A DNA stretch of 64,000 nucleotides from Cycas panzhihuaensis (taxonomy: Eukaryota > Cycadophyta): NCBI GenBank assembly GCA_023213395.1, contig CM041465.1, positions 182,907,741 through 182,971,740 of the forward strand, read 5' to 3'. Under the pieces are notes generated by a model. It ran no database searches and was not told the origin of the DNA. It worked only from the letters and a program-made list of their open reading frames with translations. Shown in pieces: positions 1 to 12,599 of the stretch; within the stretch, counting starts at the first letter, position 1; every line of letters begins with the position of its first letter. The position numbers and the translations under genes are program-made.

Positions 1-319
1 ATTTTTACACTTTCACCCCAAAATTTATAGTCCAACCACTCGAAATTTATAGGGCAAGCAATTTTTTCTTAAATTCACACTCCAAAAACCATTAATGACA
101 CATCCCAAATCGTTGTTATGATACTAGTTGTAATGAATCGTTATACCAATTGTAATTAACTTGAATCAAAAGAGAGAAATCCAATTGTATATAGTAACAT
201 AAGAGCCAAAATTACATATAAGAGTATAAAAGCATCCCTAATCACATGTATCGATGGACCTCTTCGAGGGGGCAACCTCCAATACATAAGATCACAATAC
301 TTTCAAATGATCCTCACTC

Positions 320-356
<37 letters not shown>

Positions 357-3300
357 CTATTAAGATTGCCCATCTCTTGGACTTATGAATATGGGATAAT
401 TACAAGAATAGAAATATAAGATTTGAGAAGAAAAGAGATAAGGGTTGGGTTCTTAACAATTGGAGTCCCACTAACAATTGAAACTTGCAAACATGTAGAA
501 AGTCTTATACTTACTTTAATTATCTAAAATTAGTGTTCATTTTCTATATGATGTGACTCTGTTTTGTTAAATCTAAGCCTAATTTCGTAATTACTTTCTA
601 CTATACAAACTCATACAATTATAATACTCCCAATGATTAATAACCTAAGATATCCAAATGTTATTCACATCTTAGTTTTATATTTTACATTGAAATCAAT
701 CTCTGTGTTTAGTTTATTTTTGAAAGAAGTGAATAACATAATGGAGTTATCAACATATTTCCAAAGATTATTCCATTGAAAAAACCTAAATATTTGATGT
801 TTTTACGTAATATAATTTTTAGGATCTAGTAGCTTTTTTATAATAAAACCCATTATGATTCCTCCACTAACTATTTTTAACTAATAAAACACAAAACATA
901 ACTAAAAAGCAATTAAAACAACATAGAAATAAAGTGCAAAAGTTGTGAAATACTTTAGTCTACATACATATAACTAATATGAGTGGTTTTACTTGATCTA
1001 CTCACAGGTAGTCAAAATTTGGGGAAAGAAAAACTTAAATTTCAATTTTCTTCAAAAATTAACATAAAAGTATTACATGTGACCATTGCTAGAAGATATA
1101 TCTTAAAAAAATAGATGTCATGATATATTTACATGTTGAAAATGGATTTTAGATTAGATAAAAAAGGCCCTAGTACCTTATGTTATATGTGATTAGGGGC
1201 TTACTATCTAGGGGCTTTATTATTAATCTCAAAAATTATAAAATGTGATTTAATGTTATCTAAACTTTATAAAATAAAAAATACTTTTTAACGAAGGTAT
1301 CAAAATAGAATATTTCTTGGAATATTTTGCTACAAACATGATTATGATGATTCCTTCCTCAAAAAATAAGTTTTTAAACTTATTTATGGACATTTCTTTT
1401 TGGATATCTTACTTGTAATATTAGTAATTTATAGTGCATATGTTTGTATATAATTGCACTCTAAAAAAGAAAATGGTCTATGTGTGCCATAAAAGGGCCT
1501 CTCCTTTTGAGAAAATTTCATTTGATGTTGGGCATTTATGTGAGGGATTTTGAGCTTGAATTTTACATGCCATGGCTTGTTTGAGCCCTTCTATGTTGTA
1601 TCATAATGAATCATTATGCTTTTCGTGATGTACTTCATTGTGTGAAGGAATTTTCTCTATCATTTGTTTGTCATCTCAACATTGAAAGATGGAGTATGTG
1701 TGTTGAAGGGATTTCTTCATGAATGACTTGTGTAGGGTTTTTCTATACTCTAAGCATATCACTTCACTTCTTTGTGGTCTATTCATTATCCCATGGTTTA
1801 AGATTTTTGAACGATTATAGTTTATGATATATCACTTAGCATGATATCATGCGCCTTGCTTATTAACAATGGCGACTCTGAAAACCCAATGATGGCTCAC
1901 AATATGTGTATTTATTTTAGATTATTAGCTCATTACTTTTTGAAATGGTGGCATCCATCTTAATGGCAATTCTTTAACATTCAAACAATTGTTGGTTCCA
2001 CTTCATAAATGGCTCTTTAAAATGGTCGCTATCCATTATAATTTCGGGTCACCAATAATGTCATTTCACTCTATTCAATGGTGGCTTCTTGTGCCATTAA
2101 AACACCTATGACACTCTGTGGCATCTATCTATTTAATTTGCTCCATTTAATCATGGCATAAATGCTTCACTTTTAGTGTCTTGTTGAGGTTTTAAAAAAA
2201 CCAGTTGTATGTAGGTGTTTTTTAGCCTATTTTAATCTTAGCTCTAGCTCAACTTTGCTCACTAAAATTGGCTGCTAAATGCTCACTAAATGAGCAATTC
2301 ATTTGATAATTTCATTGGTTTAATATTGCATGAAGTTATAGAAGTCTTTATATTTGTATACATGCAATTTTTAATGTCTTGCATGTCATTAACAAGTTGT
2401 TATGAAGGGGTTTTATATTCACATGTGTGAAGAGGTATCTTTAACTTAATTGAAGATTTTACCCTTGAATTTGATTAAGTGTTTTTGCCTTGTTCTATGA
2501 CATCTCTTCCTTGAAGATTTTAATTAATATATCTACTCAATAGTATTTAGAGGTCTATGTTTGAAAACAAACCTTAATGTAAGTGCTTTTGCTTCAGAGA
2601 GAACATGGAGCCCTATGAGCCTGTTGAAAAATCCCTTTAACATGCATCATCCTTAAAACTATTTAAACAACTAAATAATTCAAACTAATAAATAAATTTA
2701 ACAAATATTACATGAGATTCAAGTAGTCAAACATATAAATATGCTATTTTATAGTAATAAAACAACATATAACAAACCCTAGATCTATGCAACAATCATT
2801 AAAATCAACTAAATTGCACTTAAACTATTATAGTACTATGTAGAACTCAACGCATAGAGTAAACATTATGAGAAGCATAAACCTATGTAACTCCAAAAAG
2901 ACTAATTTGATGAAACTAAAAATACGACTCATTCTCATAAAAATCCTCTCTTTATTATAATGCACAATTAATGTTTACACATAACTCTAAAAGGAATATT
3001 AATTCCCTTATGATTGACAGATGTGAGGAAGGTGGTATAACCCAAAATGACTCACCATTCTCACATTAAAAAGAATTAATAATACCTAAAAATACATGAA
3101 TAAATGGGGAGGCTTATAACTATGAGCTTTGAGCCATATAAATATTAATTATCAACACCCAAGATATGGTGCAATATGCCAAGCCCTAATGTTTGATTAG
3201 CTTGAGAAGATGGTTTAGCTCCACCTAAACCTTTATTCCTAATCACTTATCTACAAAGCAGAAGATTGAAGGACAATTGGGAAGAGCTTTGTTAGAAATG

Positions 3301-3400
3301 TGCATGTGGCTACTTTATGTTTAAAAAACATATTATTATGAATTTTTTATATAGTATATAAGACATCAAGTTTTAAGAGCTCCAAGGTCAACTATAAGGA
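1..3400. other. AT-rich sequence without recognisable genes
   Basis: No reading frame of useful length or recognisable protein motif was found on either strand. A (TA)n microsatellite lies at about 326-353. Words such as ATGGTGGC and ATGGCAT recur loosely between 1860 and 2160 without a clean period. Probably very decayed repeat DNA. Confidence 0.5.
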
Positions 3401-4099
3401 AGAAGGGAGATGTTTGGCATTACCAAGAAGGGCCATATTCTAACTAAGAAGTTTTGAGGTGGTTGGGGATAGGAGTCTATTGACTAAGTTCCATGCTAAG
3501 TAATCAAAGGGACACCACTAGAATAGGTGGGTCAATCTTACTTTCTACTAATAGAAGGTGCAAGCCACATCATAATGACCCATCTTTGAGAGTTGCTCTT
3601 TGATTGCCAACACATCATGTATAAGGGACTAGCTGAAGAATTATTTTTTTAGTTCCACAAGGGCATGCCAGAGTCACTTAAAATGATGCTTCTACATTAA
3701 CTCATTACAATTAAATCTCCATATGACATTTAATTTAGTGGCCATCCTATCACTCTCCATGAGATAGAAGTACATGTGTGATACTATAAATCCTTTGAAC
3801 ATCTTTGAATGGAAACATGCCTAGCCATATCATCACTTATTACTTTCTATCATGGAATGATTTGAGATTAATTTTATTGAGAGTTGATTATAAAATTCCT
3901 TAATGATGTACTTATTAGAGTTTTCAAGGTTGAATTCCCTCATGATAATCATCCATTCCTTTATCAGGTATAAGCCTTGTTAAATAAATGCTCCACTTTG
4001 GTAAGTTATTTCTTATATAATTTATTAGCTTCAAACTACTAAATTTAACTAAGCCGTTTATTATCCTACTTTAATAGTGGTGATCACTAAATCAATTGA

Positions 4100-5640
4100 T
4101 TTATAAAGGACAATTCCCTTCTTGACTCACTACCTCTCTAACTTTATAGGCCATTGTAACTTTCCTATCTTGTCCAGATAGATTCGAATAAAAGTGATCC
4201 CACCACCTTTACTTGAATGGGTGGGATGAGAGTGTCCTACATGGATAGTGAAAATTTGTGTTTACTACATGGATTAGTTTGTACCACATTATATTTGACT
4301 AGAATTTTTTAGGGGTCATCTTTATCCATAACTCTAACAAGCCACTTAACACAAAGTGCTCAAACTTGAAGTCTAATGTCAATGAGACCTAGTCCCTTTG
4401 GTGCATAGGTTTGCAATGTGTTTTCCAATTAACCCTATAAAATCCTCTCTTTCCTTCAAGGTTTGACCATAGAAGATTTTTGACCATCTTAATAAGCTTA
4501 TTATATTTCACATTAGAAAGCACTTAACACAAAGAGGAGTAGACATAGGTCACTGTAAAGACTTTAGAGCATATCTGATACTTCTTGACAAGGGACAAAA
4601 AATTAAATAACCATGAGGTAAGCTTCTTTTCCATATAACTCAACACACACTCCCATGTTTTTGCTAGGGAAGTTTTGAATCCAAGGGGAATACTAAGAAA
4701 TCTAAACACTTAGCCAAGTTTGATCTATTGCCATTCATAGGAAGTAAGTCAATCTAGGATATTAACAGTTGATTATAAGTAGTAAGTTGACTTCTTCATG
4801 TTGATTTTGGACCCTAATATTGTACAAAAGGCATCAACTACTCTTAGTGCTTGGTTAATTAAACAGGGTTTTGCCTTAATGTAAATGAATATGTCATCTA
4901 TAAAGTAGCCATTGATTAATTGTCTCTCCCCACTTTGTATAGATATGTCTCTAAGCATCCCAAAGTCATCCTTCTCTTAGAGCAAATGACCTAATGCATC
5001 TACAACCATTACAAAGAGAAATGGTGCTAGTAGATAGCCTTATCAAACTAATCATTAGAGTTGAATTGGCTTAAATAAGGCTCCATTAACTAGAATTTTG
5101 GTTAAAGCATTAGTGAATAATGTGATGACAATTCTTAAGAAACTATCACCAAAGCTTAATGGCTACAAAGCTTCCAAAATGTATCCCCACTCCACATAAT
5201 CATAAGTCTTTTTCAAATCTAGATTTAGAAATATAGCTTTATGTTCCATTTCTCTAGCCTATTTTATACCTTCAGTAACACTAATTATGGCATCTAGTAT
5301 AGATATTCCCTTGATAAAGCCCATTTTCTTAGGTCTAATAATTTTCATAAGCAGGTTTTTGATACACAGGGCAAAATCCTTTGCAAGAATTTTATATAAA
5401 ACATTTAACAACATAACGAGTCTTTGGTTGAAAATCGAATCTGGTTCACTACCTTTGGGGATGACCTTGATGGAACCCTGATTGATTATTTTCCTAAGTG
5501 CCCTAGCTTGGATTGATTCCCAGTATATTTCGAGTAAGAAAGGTCTAATCAAATCCCAAGTGGCCTTATAAAATTCATAATGGAAACCATTAAGACCTGA
5601 GAACTTGTCATTGGCCATTGCTTAAATTACCTTTATTAAT
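4100..5640 (-). pseudogene. LINE reverse transcriptase, broken
   Basis: The segment at 5259-5618 matches the N-terminal half of L1-type reverse transcriptase (NDKFSGLNGFHYEFYKATW, then IINQGSIKVIPKG, then PKKMGFIKG). The catalytic box at 4890-4904 reads FIDDI, so both aspartates of the FADD-type motif survive. Further downstream, 4524-4709 reads FRFLSIPLGFKTSLAKTWE and KKLTSWLFNFLSLVKKYQIC, the usual thumb region. Shorter traces continue to about 4100. Stops and frameshifts separate the pieces, so no enzyme can be made. The identity of the domain is clear. Confidence 0.85.
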
Positions 5641-5849
5641 TATACAAGTATGAGTGGGTATCATAAATCACTTTCTATGTTTTAGGGGCCTTCCTTAGAA
5701 TGGATGACAAGCACTCTTTCCTAGCATCCCCTACATTCAAAAGATGGGGCTACACTTTGAAAACTTAGGAATAGTAATTAACCATTTTCTCTAATATTTC
5801 CTACATGAATATAAATCATTTATCCTTGACTTTAATAACACTTATTTCT

Positions 5850-6960
5850 TTTACTATTTTGCTTATGAGTCAAGGATTGGAAGAAGAATTTGGAACACTT
5901 ATCTCCCTCCTTAATCCAATGCATCCTTGCTCTGATGTTGGCCCCTTATGCTTTTTTAATTTCAAAGGCTTTTAAAGCATGAGATAGATCTATAACCATC
6001 TTCTACTTTTCTTTATTAAATGGGTTCCTTTTAAGCTCTTGTCTTGCATCCACGAACTTCTTAGCATTGGAGCAATCCAGACATCTCCCTCTCAGAGCCA
6101 CCTGCTTGCCATATTCCTTAAGAAAGGAAGTTATATAGGCTATTGTCTCCTCCGACTAACTAATCTATCCCTTGCCCTTAATTGACTATGGGATGGCTCT
6201 TTCTTTCTCCCAAATGATGCTCAAAGTGATGGGATGGTGGTCAGATAAAAGGTCATCATTCATAACCCCGATTTATCAGGCAAAGCCTTGGAGAAATCTA
6301 AAATATTTATCAAAGGACAATATTGCCTTACCATGTCTCTTAAGGATTCTATCCTTATTATGTTTAGATTTGGACTAAGTGAACCAAGGGTTGTGTCCTT
6401 CCCTCCTTCCCAAAAATATTAGGACTATAAAGGCCAAACTTATTCTTAAAGGGCAACCATTTGTCCTTTCATCATATTGCCATCTAAATGGTCTTCCTTT
6501 CATCTTATCATTTAGGGCTTATATCATGTTGAAATCTCCACATACCACTTGTGTAACATTAGTCAAGTCTGTATATAGCTAGCTCCAAAGGTTGGCCCTT
6601 TCATTAGGAAGGTTAAGTACATAAGTAATGCAAATAATAAACAACTTGTTGTCGTGTTTAATAACAAGCCATTCATGTTGATTATGGGGGTTTGATTCAT
6701 ACATAGAAACATTCTTACTCCACTAAGGCTTGAGAAGGATAATCACACCACCCTGCTTCTCATCATGAGTAATGTACAAGGGGATGACATCATTCTAGAT
6801 ATACATAGCAACAAAACTAAGCTTACTATTAGAACACTTAACTTCCTACAGGTAAATGACATCTAAACTTACAAACCTATTGTGAAATTTCTTGATCATT
6901 ATGCATTTAAACTAGTCAAATATACTCTTGACATTCTAATTAATTATATTTATCATGGGT
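5850..6960 (-). pseudogene. LINE endonuclease domain, broken
   Basis: This is the exonuclease-endonuclease-phosphatase fold domain that nicks target DNA for LINE insertion. The minus strand reads an N-terminal trace near 6950 (INIIN, stop, NV). A DVIYL-stop-EVK motif follows at about 6839-6865, where the family has the catalytic-glutamate LQE motif. The characteristic VVCGDFNM motif is at 6525-6548. Stops replace several codons, including one in the LQE motif. It lies directly upstream of the reverse transcriptase, as expected for L1-type elements. Forward-strand frames at 6172-6582 are shadows of this domain. Confidence 0.75.
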
Positions 6961-7099
6961 TTCTTCTACATCCATGCTACCACACTCCCTATTTGGAATG
7001 TCACGTAATAAGAAAATCTTGTTGAACATATGGGAGCTACTTGAAGATTTGCATCACTTAATGACTAGGTTAGAGAAGGCTTTGGTACAAACTTCCTTC

Positions 7100-7975
7100 T
7101 CCTCCTCTATCCTCCCCTTAGCCCTAGGAGTCTTTTAGGGATATTAGATTGGGTGTGACTAAGGGAGGCTTTAAAACATTGGTTTAAAAACCTTTTTCTT
7201 ACCCTTCTCACCACCCAGTAGTTGCAACTCTTTCTTCATGGAGTTTAGCTTTAATTATGATGTTGCTTTTGCCACTGTGAATTACTATTTGGGCTTGGGC
7301 TTGTTAATAGCCTTCTTATGGGCAACCTTGATCTAACCATTCGAGCTTTTTACCATAGGCTTTAAACTCTCAGACTTAGTTGGGCTTTGGTATTCCACTG
7401 GTTTATTTAAGGGGTATTCCTTTACCTTATGATCTCTAGAGTGGCATCTAAAATAAGAGTTGGAAATATTAAGATACAACATCTTTTGCTTAAGAATAAC
7501 ATCATCACACTATATTTGTATGTATTTCAATAGACTTTTAAGTAGGTGAACCCTAACATAAGCCTAGATGTTGGGCCTTAAGGAGAATTCTCTATGGAAT
7601 TTTTAGGGATAGAAAATCACCTAATGGCTATGTGAGCTCCTTCATAAAGAGCTAGTAGTGCATTAGAAGACCTAAGAATTTAACCCATATTGAGCATTTA
7701 AATGCTATATGTATATTGATAAAGAGGTCTAGATCCTAATAGTAAAAAACTACCAAATGCCATAGGCACATCCATGGGTCTCTACACATCACTTGTTATG
7801 AGGCTTCTAGAGATTTAAAGATGAAGGAAAAAAAATCCCTTTAATAGGTTTTAGATGGTAACTATTTTCCACTAGAAATCTTCAATGGTTGACTTAGCCC
7901 ACTCTTATATGATAATTTTTGGTACCGTTTGACCTAAAAAATGCATTATCAATGTTTGGAAATAAACTTCATACA
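7100..7975 (-). pseudogene. LINE ORF1 remnant (DUF4283-like, degenerate zinc knuckle)
   Basis: In plant LINEs, ORF1 encodes an RNA-binding protein. Here the N-terminal part is readable near 7975-7860 (fragments like TVPKIII, STIEDF and WKIVTI), followed by text resembling the middle of DUF4283 (RPMDVPMAFG, 7760-7800). A zinc-knuckle remnant lies near 7425-7460 and reads YFRCHSRDHKVKEYP. The spacing fits CX2CX4HX4C, but the first and last cysteines are tyrosines. Several stops interrupt the frame. The call rests on gene order and these motifs and is weaker than the endonuclease and reverse-transcriptase calls. Confidence 0.5.
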
Positions 7976-7982
7976 AAGCATT

Positions 7983-8396
7983 TGTTGGAAAATATACTAG
8001 TAGGAGAACATGGTAGAACGTATATCAAATAACCATGAACCAATATTGCATCAATACATCAATGTATCATAATCACAATAGCATAAAGCATAAACCATGA
8101 GAGCATTATTGTTCAATCCATTGTAGCAGAAATGAGCATTACAAATTTCTCAAATGTTGGAGGTGGTGTCTAAAGACACCAGGGTTGTATACCCCATAAT
8201 ATAAATAGTTTTGGGGGAGGAGGGAAACTCCTCAACCCTTGAATTCAAATTAATATTAAAATAATCTAACTTAACTCAAATAAACTAACTTAACTTACTT
8301 TAACTTACCTTGATATGTTGAGCATTACATGTGTAAATTGAGGTGTATAATCCTGGTAGGTAAGAGGGAGTTGAGTGATGACATTACACTCTAACA
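7983..8396 (-). repeat. E1 3' LTR
   Basis: Begins TGTTGGAAAATATAC and ends CTCTAACA on the plus strand, giving a proper TG...CA LTR. It matches 10538-10951 almost throughout, with scattered substitutions. It contains a perfect 6-bp stem, 4-nt loop hairpin at 8165-8180. Confidence 0.92.
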
Positions 8397-8406
8397 TTCC
8401 CCCCTT
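8397..8406 (-). promoter_or_regulatory. E1 polypurine tract
   Basis: On the minus strand the sequence AAGGGGGGAA lies directly against the 3' LTR, the position and composition of the plus-strand primer used in reverse transcription. Confidence 0.8.
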
Positions 8407-8571
8407 TAATGTCAGCACGAACATTTATATCTTTTCTTTTAACTTATGGAACTGGTACTTGAAAAAAATTTTAAAATTCTGATCTTGATCTTTATCAACT
8501 CTTCTCACCCTTATAGCCACATATGTCTCTTTATCATGGAATGATGTAAAAAAACTATAAGTAGATAAAAC

Positions 8572-9141
8572 TTAATTCAAATATAAATGAATAGCTGTAA
8601 TTTTGACGTTGTCAATTGGAACATTAAGAAGGCTTTGAACTTGAATTTTTATAATCTTTATGCTTTGAACAACTGTCATATCATCAGGTTCATTATTCGT
8701 TATATCATCACATTCATTCTTCATTATGTCATAAGATTCATCTTCATTCTCCCCCTTAAATGGAGGATCAAATCCTTGTGCAACAAGGTGGTCCTGCATT
8801 TGATCTGAATCCTCATGGGTGTTGTTGTCATGATCTACCTGTTCTGTTACCTGTCTCATATGCTCATCAAATACATAGAGGGTATCTCCCCTATAAATGG
8901 AAATCAATATATCCCAAACTGATTTAGATGTTGTCAAATCACATACCTTTAAAAAAATTTCATCATTCATAGTACAAAACAATAAACCCAACGCTTCATT
9001 ATCCTTTTGAATATATTCTTTAATGCTAACATCATAATCATATTGCAAATATTTCTACAAATCATGTTCAATAAAATAGTTTCTCATAGTGTTATTCCAT
9101 TGTGCAAAATTTTGGCTATCAAAAATAGGGAATTGAGTCAT
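8572..9141 (-). pseudogene. E1 gag-like frame with acidic tail
   Basis: From the ATG at 9141 the minus strand reads MTQFPIFDSQNFAQW and on through a copia-type gag N-terminus (KDNEALGLLFCTMNDEIF), with one in-frame stop before an otherwise open stretch of about 158 codons. After a VWDIL motif the match to gag ends. The remaining part is rich in Asp, Glu and Asn (EDSDQMQDHL, GENEDESYDIMKNE) and looks like linker sequence joined on by an internal deletion, which is inference. There is no zinc knuckle. In copia elements gag forms the virus-like particle. The same N-terminal region in E2 reads KDNEALALIFCALEDNVFPR, so the two are relatives. Confidence 0.7.
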
Positions 9142-10537
9142 TTTATCAAATAACTTTAGTATGCAAAATGAATATGCTTTAACAAGTTAAAATACCAATA
9201 AATCAATGAATATATATGATTTCAAATGCCCTTTAGAAAGTTAATCAACTAAGCATAATAAGGAAATAATCTTTTTAAAAATGATAAAAGAACTTTTCGA
9301 TATAGGTATGTCTTTCAAATAAACCTTGAGATAAAGTGAATATAAGAGCACATATAAAGATCTTTTGCCTTAATAATAATGTAAAATGCTGAAAATGAAA
9401 TATATAAAAGTATTTTTTACTTTGAAAAAATAACAATATAAAGCAATTTTTAATAAAAAATTAATATGCTCCTTAAAAGAAGGTTTGAATGATAACCTTA
9501 GGTTTGAGGGATTCAAAAGTATATTAAATGATATCAGAATGATATAAAACTTTACGAGTATAAAGATAAACAAAATGTGAACCCAATCTGAATCGACTGC
9601 TCAAAACAGTTCCTAGAAATCAAGTTTTAGTGAATCAAAGGTACAAGCCTTGTTTTAAAGCTAAATAGGAGCAGGGGGTCAAAATGCTAACAAAATACTT
9701 ATAGAATGCTGTAAGGTGATCAAATATTATTTATAAAATTGTTTAATGTACTTTTAATTAAAATTTTTAAAAAAATATATTAAAAAATGTGTAAAAATAA
9801 CAGAAGAGAAATTATGTCAAATCGAAGAGAACTGAGTCAGCTTCCCAACGAAACTAACAGAATTGAAATCTGATACAAAATAAAAAAGTTATAGTAAAAA
9901 TGGTAATAGGTGTCTTTATGTAAAAATGTTAAGAAACAAGCTAAAAACAACTAAATTCCTACTTTTAGGGACTAAAATACTAATAAAAATAAATTTAAAA
10001 AATTAAAATAAGAAGTGGGTATTGAAGTTTGTAGAACGTAGATCGCTATAGAAGAAATCTGGGTAGAAAGTAATTTACCAGTAATAAATTATAGCCAGTT
10101 CTAAAAGTGATTTTGTTAAAAGTGTGAAAAATGCTAAAATTTTGAATGCCTGGCGTTGAAATGGCCGAAACAGGGTCAAATCGGCACCAAATTGGTCATA
10201 TGACCAGTTAAAATTAGTGTACAGAAATTTTTTGATCTAATAGAAGTGGTTTCGTCAGAAACTGATGCTCTAGCAAAGAGTTATGGCAAAAAAAATGTCA
10301 ATAACCCTATAAAAAATGAAAAATAAAAAAAAAATAAAAGGAAAACGTTAATAAAAAAATGAAAAAACCTCTTTAAAGATGACTACTGGTCACGTGATGG
10401 CTTGATAGAACTGGGAGGCTAGAAATAAACCCTTTAAAACTCCAGATTTAAAAAATTATATAATAAATTTAATTTTTTTAAAACTTTATGTTAAAATTAT
10501 AAAAAACAATGAAATGAAAATACCGCCGTAATGTGCA
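9142..10537 (-). other. E1 leader region
   Basis: Non-coding, AT-rich sequence between the 5' LTR and gag. About 9590-10480 is recognisably homologous to 31110-32060 in the leader of E2; for example an 18-bp block starting GAGTCAGCTTCCC is identical at 9834-9851 and 31380-31397. This ties the two elements to one family. Confidence 0.75.
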
Positions 10538-10951
10538 GATTAGAAAATATACTAGCAGGAGGACAGGGCAGAACATATATTAAATAACCATGAACCAATA
10601 TTGCATCAATATATCAATGTATCACAATCAAAATAACATAAAACATAAATCATGAGAGCATTATTGTTCAATCCATTGTAGCAGAAATAAGCATTACAAA
10701 TTTCTCAAATGTTGGAGGCGGTGTCTAAAGACACCAGGGTTGTACACCCCATAATATAAATAGTTTTGGGGGAAGAGGGAAACTCCTCAACCCCTGAATT
10801 CAAATTAATAATAAAATAATGTAACTTAACTCAAATAAACTAACTCAACTTACCTTAACTTACATTGACATGTTGAGCATCACATGTGTAAATTGAGGTG
10901 CACAATCCTGGTAGGTAAGAGGGAGTTGAGTGATGACATTACACTCTAACA
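10538..10951 (-). repeat. E1 5' LTR
   Basis: Second copy of the 414-bp LTR. Its inner end reads GATTAGAAAATATAC where the other copy has TGTTGGAAAATATAC, so the terminal TG has mutated. I cannot recognise a tRNA primer site next to this damaged end. The hairpin is repeated at 10720-10735. Confidence 0.9.
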
Positions 10952-10956
10952 GCATT

Positions 10957-12590
10957 AGAAATAATATTAATATTACAAGAGACCGTTAGAAAATATGACT
11001 CACCTCGTCAAAGACCTTAGGGATAAATTTCCTGGCTCACTTCAATGTCATTATCCCCTTATAGACTAAATAATAAAGAAGAAAGTGCTCTATAATGGCT
11101 TTCTCTGATCACTTTTACAAAGGATTGATTATTTCCTAGGAAGATCATAATGGCTCATAGTTTGAAATAAGCTAGTTTGATTAACTTCATTGAAAGGACA
11201 AAACCCTAAATAACACTAAATGCAAGTGTAGCAACAATGCTTTTTAGAAATAACTCACATATATAGGGACCTATAGACTATGGCTTCACTCTTGCTCTCT
11301 CAAAGTTCTCCTGATCAGGCTCTTCCCCTGCTCGGCTTCCACCAACCTTCTTTGTTATATTTTTCCTTAGTAGATTTGTTAGAAATTTCCTAAGTATAGT
11401 AGAAATGCTACTAGAATTTCTATTAACCTATCATCTTTTAAATAATCTTTTGATTACTTATGTATTTGATGTAGGTGCTTTTCAAGATGTTAATAGATTC
11501 AGTTTCATTGTTATTAGTCCTACATTCACATCCTTACCATAATTACTTTGGTTTTGAGCTAATTCATTCATCTATTGAAACAAAGCATTTGATTGGAGTA
11601 TTAGAGTAAAGAAATAAAAACAAAAAACATAATCCCTAAACATGCAATGAAATTTTTAGGTGCATGTTTGCTTCACATTCACATATGTTAACTATTTAAT
11701 TGTTTGTTTATTTATTTTTTCCTCCTTTTAAAAGAAAAGAAATCATGATTTCAATTCATAAGTTAGAGTTATGTATAACTATAGGTAAAGTTTCCCTTTC
11801 AATTTTTTTTGTTTGTGCATGTTGGTTGCTTGAATGCTTGAATATTTTAGTTTTCCTTATTCTCTAGTTAATTAGCATCTAATTGCTTATTTCCATTCTA
11901 AGTTACTCTTTAATTAAAACTCACATATTATTTATTTATTTATTTTTATACTTCTATTTCTTAGATTAATTTTGATCTTGGGAGGGGAGGGCTATTCTCT
12001 AAATCACATGCAATTTAGAGAATATATGACCACCTTATATATTGATTATATTTTCTCTCTCACTCTTTTCAAATGGGCCATATTTTTAGAGGAGGGATCA
12101 ATTTACTTTAATGAGTAGTCTAATCTTGCATCTTAAAAGAAGATGGTTCCTAGTTCTTCACTTGAACCTTGTATGAGGTAGTTGGGTGCAGTAGTCTTAA
12201 TTAGCAAGAGTCCCTTGTAATTTATCTACTAGATTAGGTGTTACCTATGTTTTAGTTACCTCATATTTAGTTAAGTTAGTCCCTGTCTCTGAGTCTAGTA
12301 TTTAGGATCTCAATTAACCTACTTCTTTTAGTATCTATTTTCTTTTTGTTATTTTTTTTATTATCTTGATTTAGTTACTTTATTTATTTAATTTTTGCTT
12401 TAGTTAGAATTCTAAGTTCTAGACATTCTTTTGAGTAATAAGCATGCACACCTGTGATGCCTATTGGATAGGCCATTTGTGAGTTCTCTAGATTGCCTAA
12501 GGTTCTTTATGAGGACCTCTCTAGTGAGAAACAATGTGTATTTAGAATATAAAGAAGATCAACAATGACATATAACTTATTAATTAGCTT
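10957..12590. other. AT-rich sequence, no gene recognised
   Basis: The first 250 bp may be the 5' continuation of the LINE displaced by E1. Beyond that I see only low-complexity AT-rich DNA and no convincing frame on either strand. Confidence 0.4.
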
Positions 12591-12599
12591 GATGCTACA

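Larger units (their letters stand above)
3500..7982 (-). mobile_element. Decayed L1-type LINE retrotransposon
   Basis: Reading the minus strand from about 7975 to 3500 gives the plant LINE order: an ORF1 with a DUF4283-like N-terminus and zinc-knuckle remnant, then an apurinic endonuclease, a reverse transcriptase and a trace of the C-terminal region. Every domain is broken by stops and frameshifts, so it is an old, inactive copy. The 3' end (near 3500) is a guess because no poly-A tail (poly-T on this strand) is visible. The 5' end is interrupted by LTR element E1; LINE-like sequence may resume at 10957-11200, beyond E1. Confidence 0.75.
7983..10951 (-). mobile_element. E1: complete short, gag-only LTR retrotransposon
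   Basis: Two 414-bp direct repeats bound the element and a 5-bp target duplication GCATT (7978-7982 and 10952-10956) flanks it. The minus-strand orientation follows from the polypurine tract beside the left LTR and a gag frame reading leftwards. The internal 2.14 kb holds only a leader and a gag-type frame, with no protease, integrase or reverse transcriptase, so it would need enzymes from another element. Leader and LTR features resemble element E2 in this window. It is inserted in or next to the 5' part of the LINE. LTR identity looks high by eye but was not computed. Confidence 0.9.

Noticed and set aside
6172-6582. Two plus-strand frames
   Set aside because: Antisense shadows of the LINE endonuclease domain, which is clear on the minus strand.
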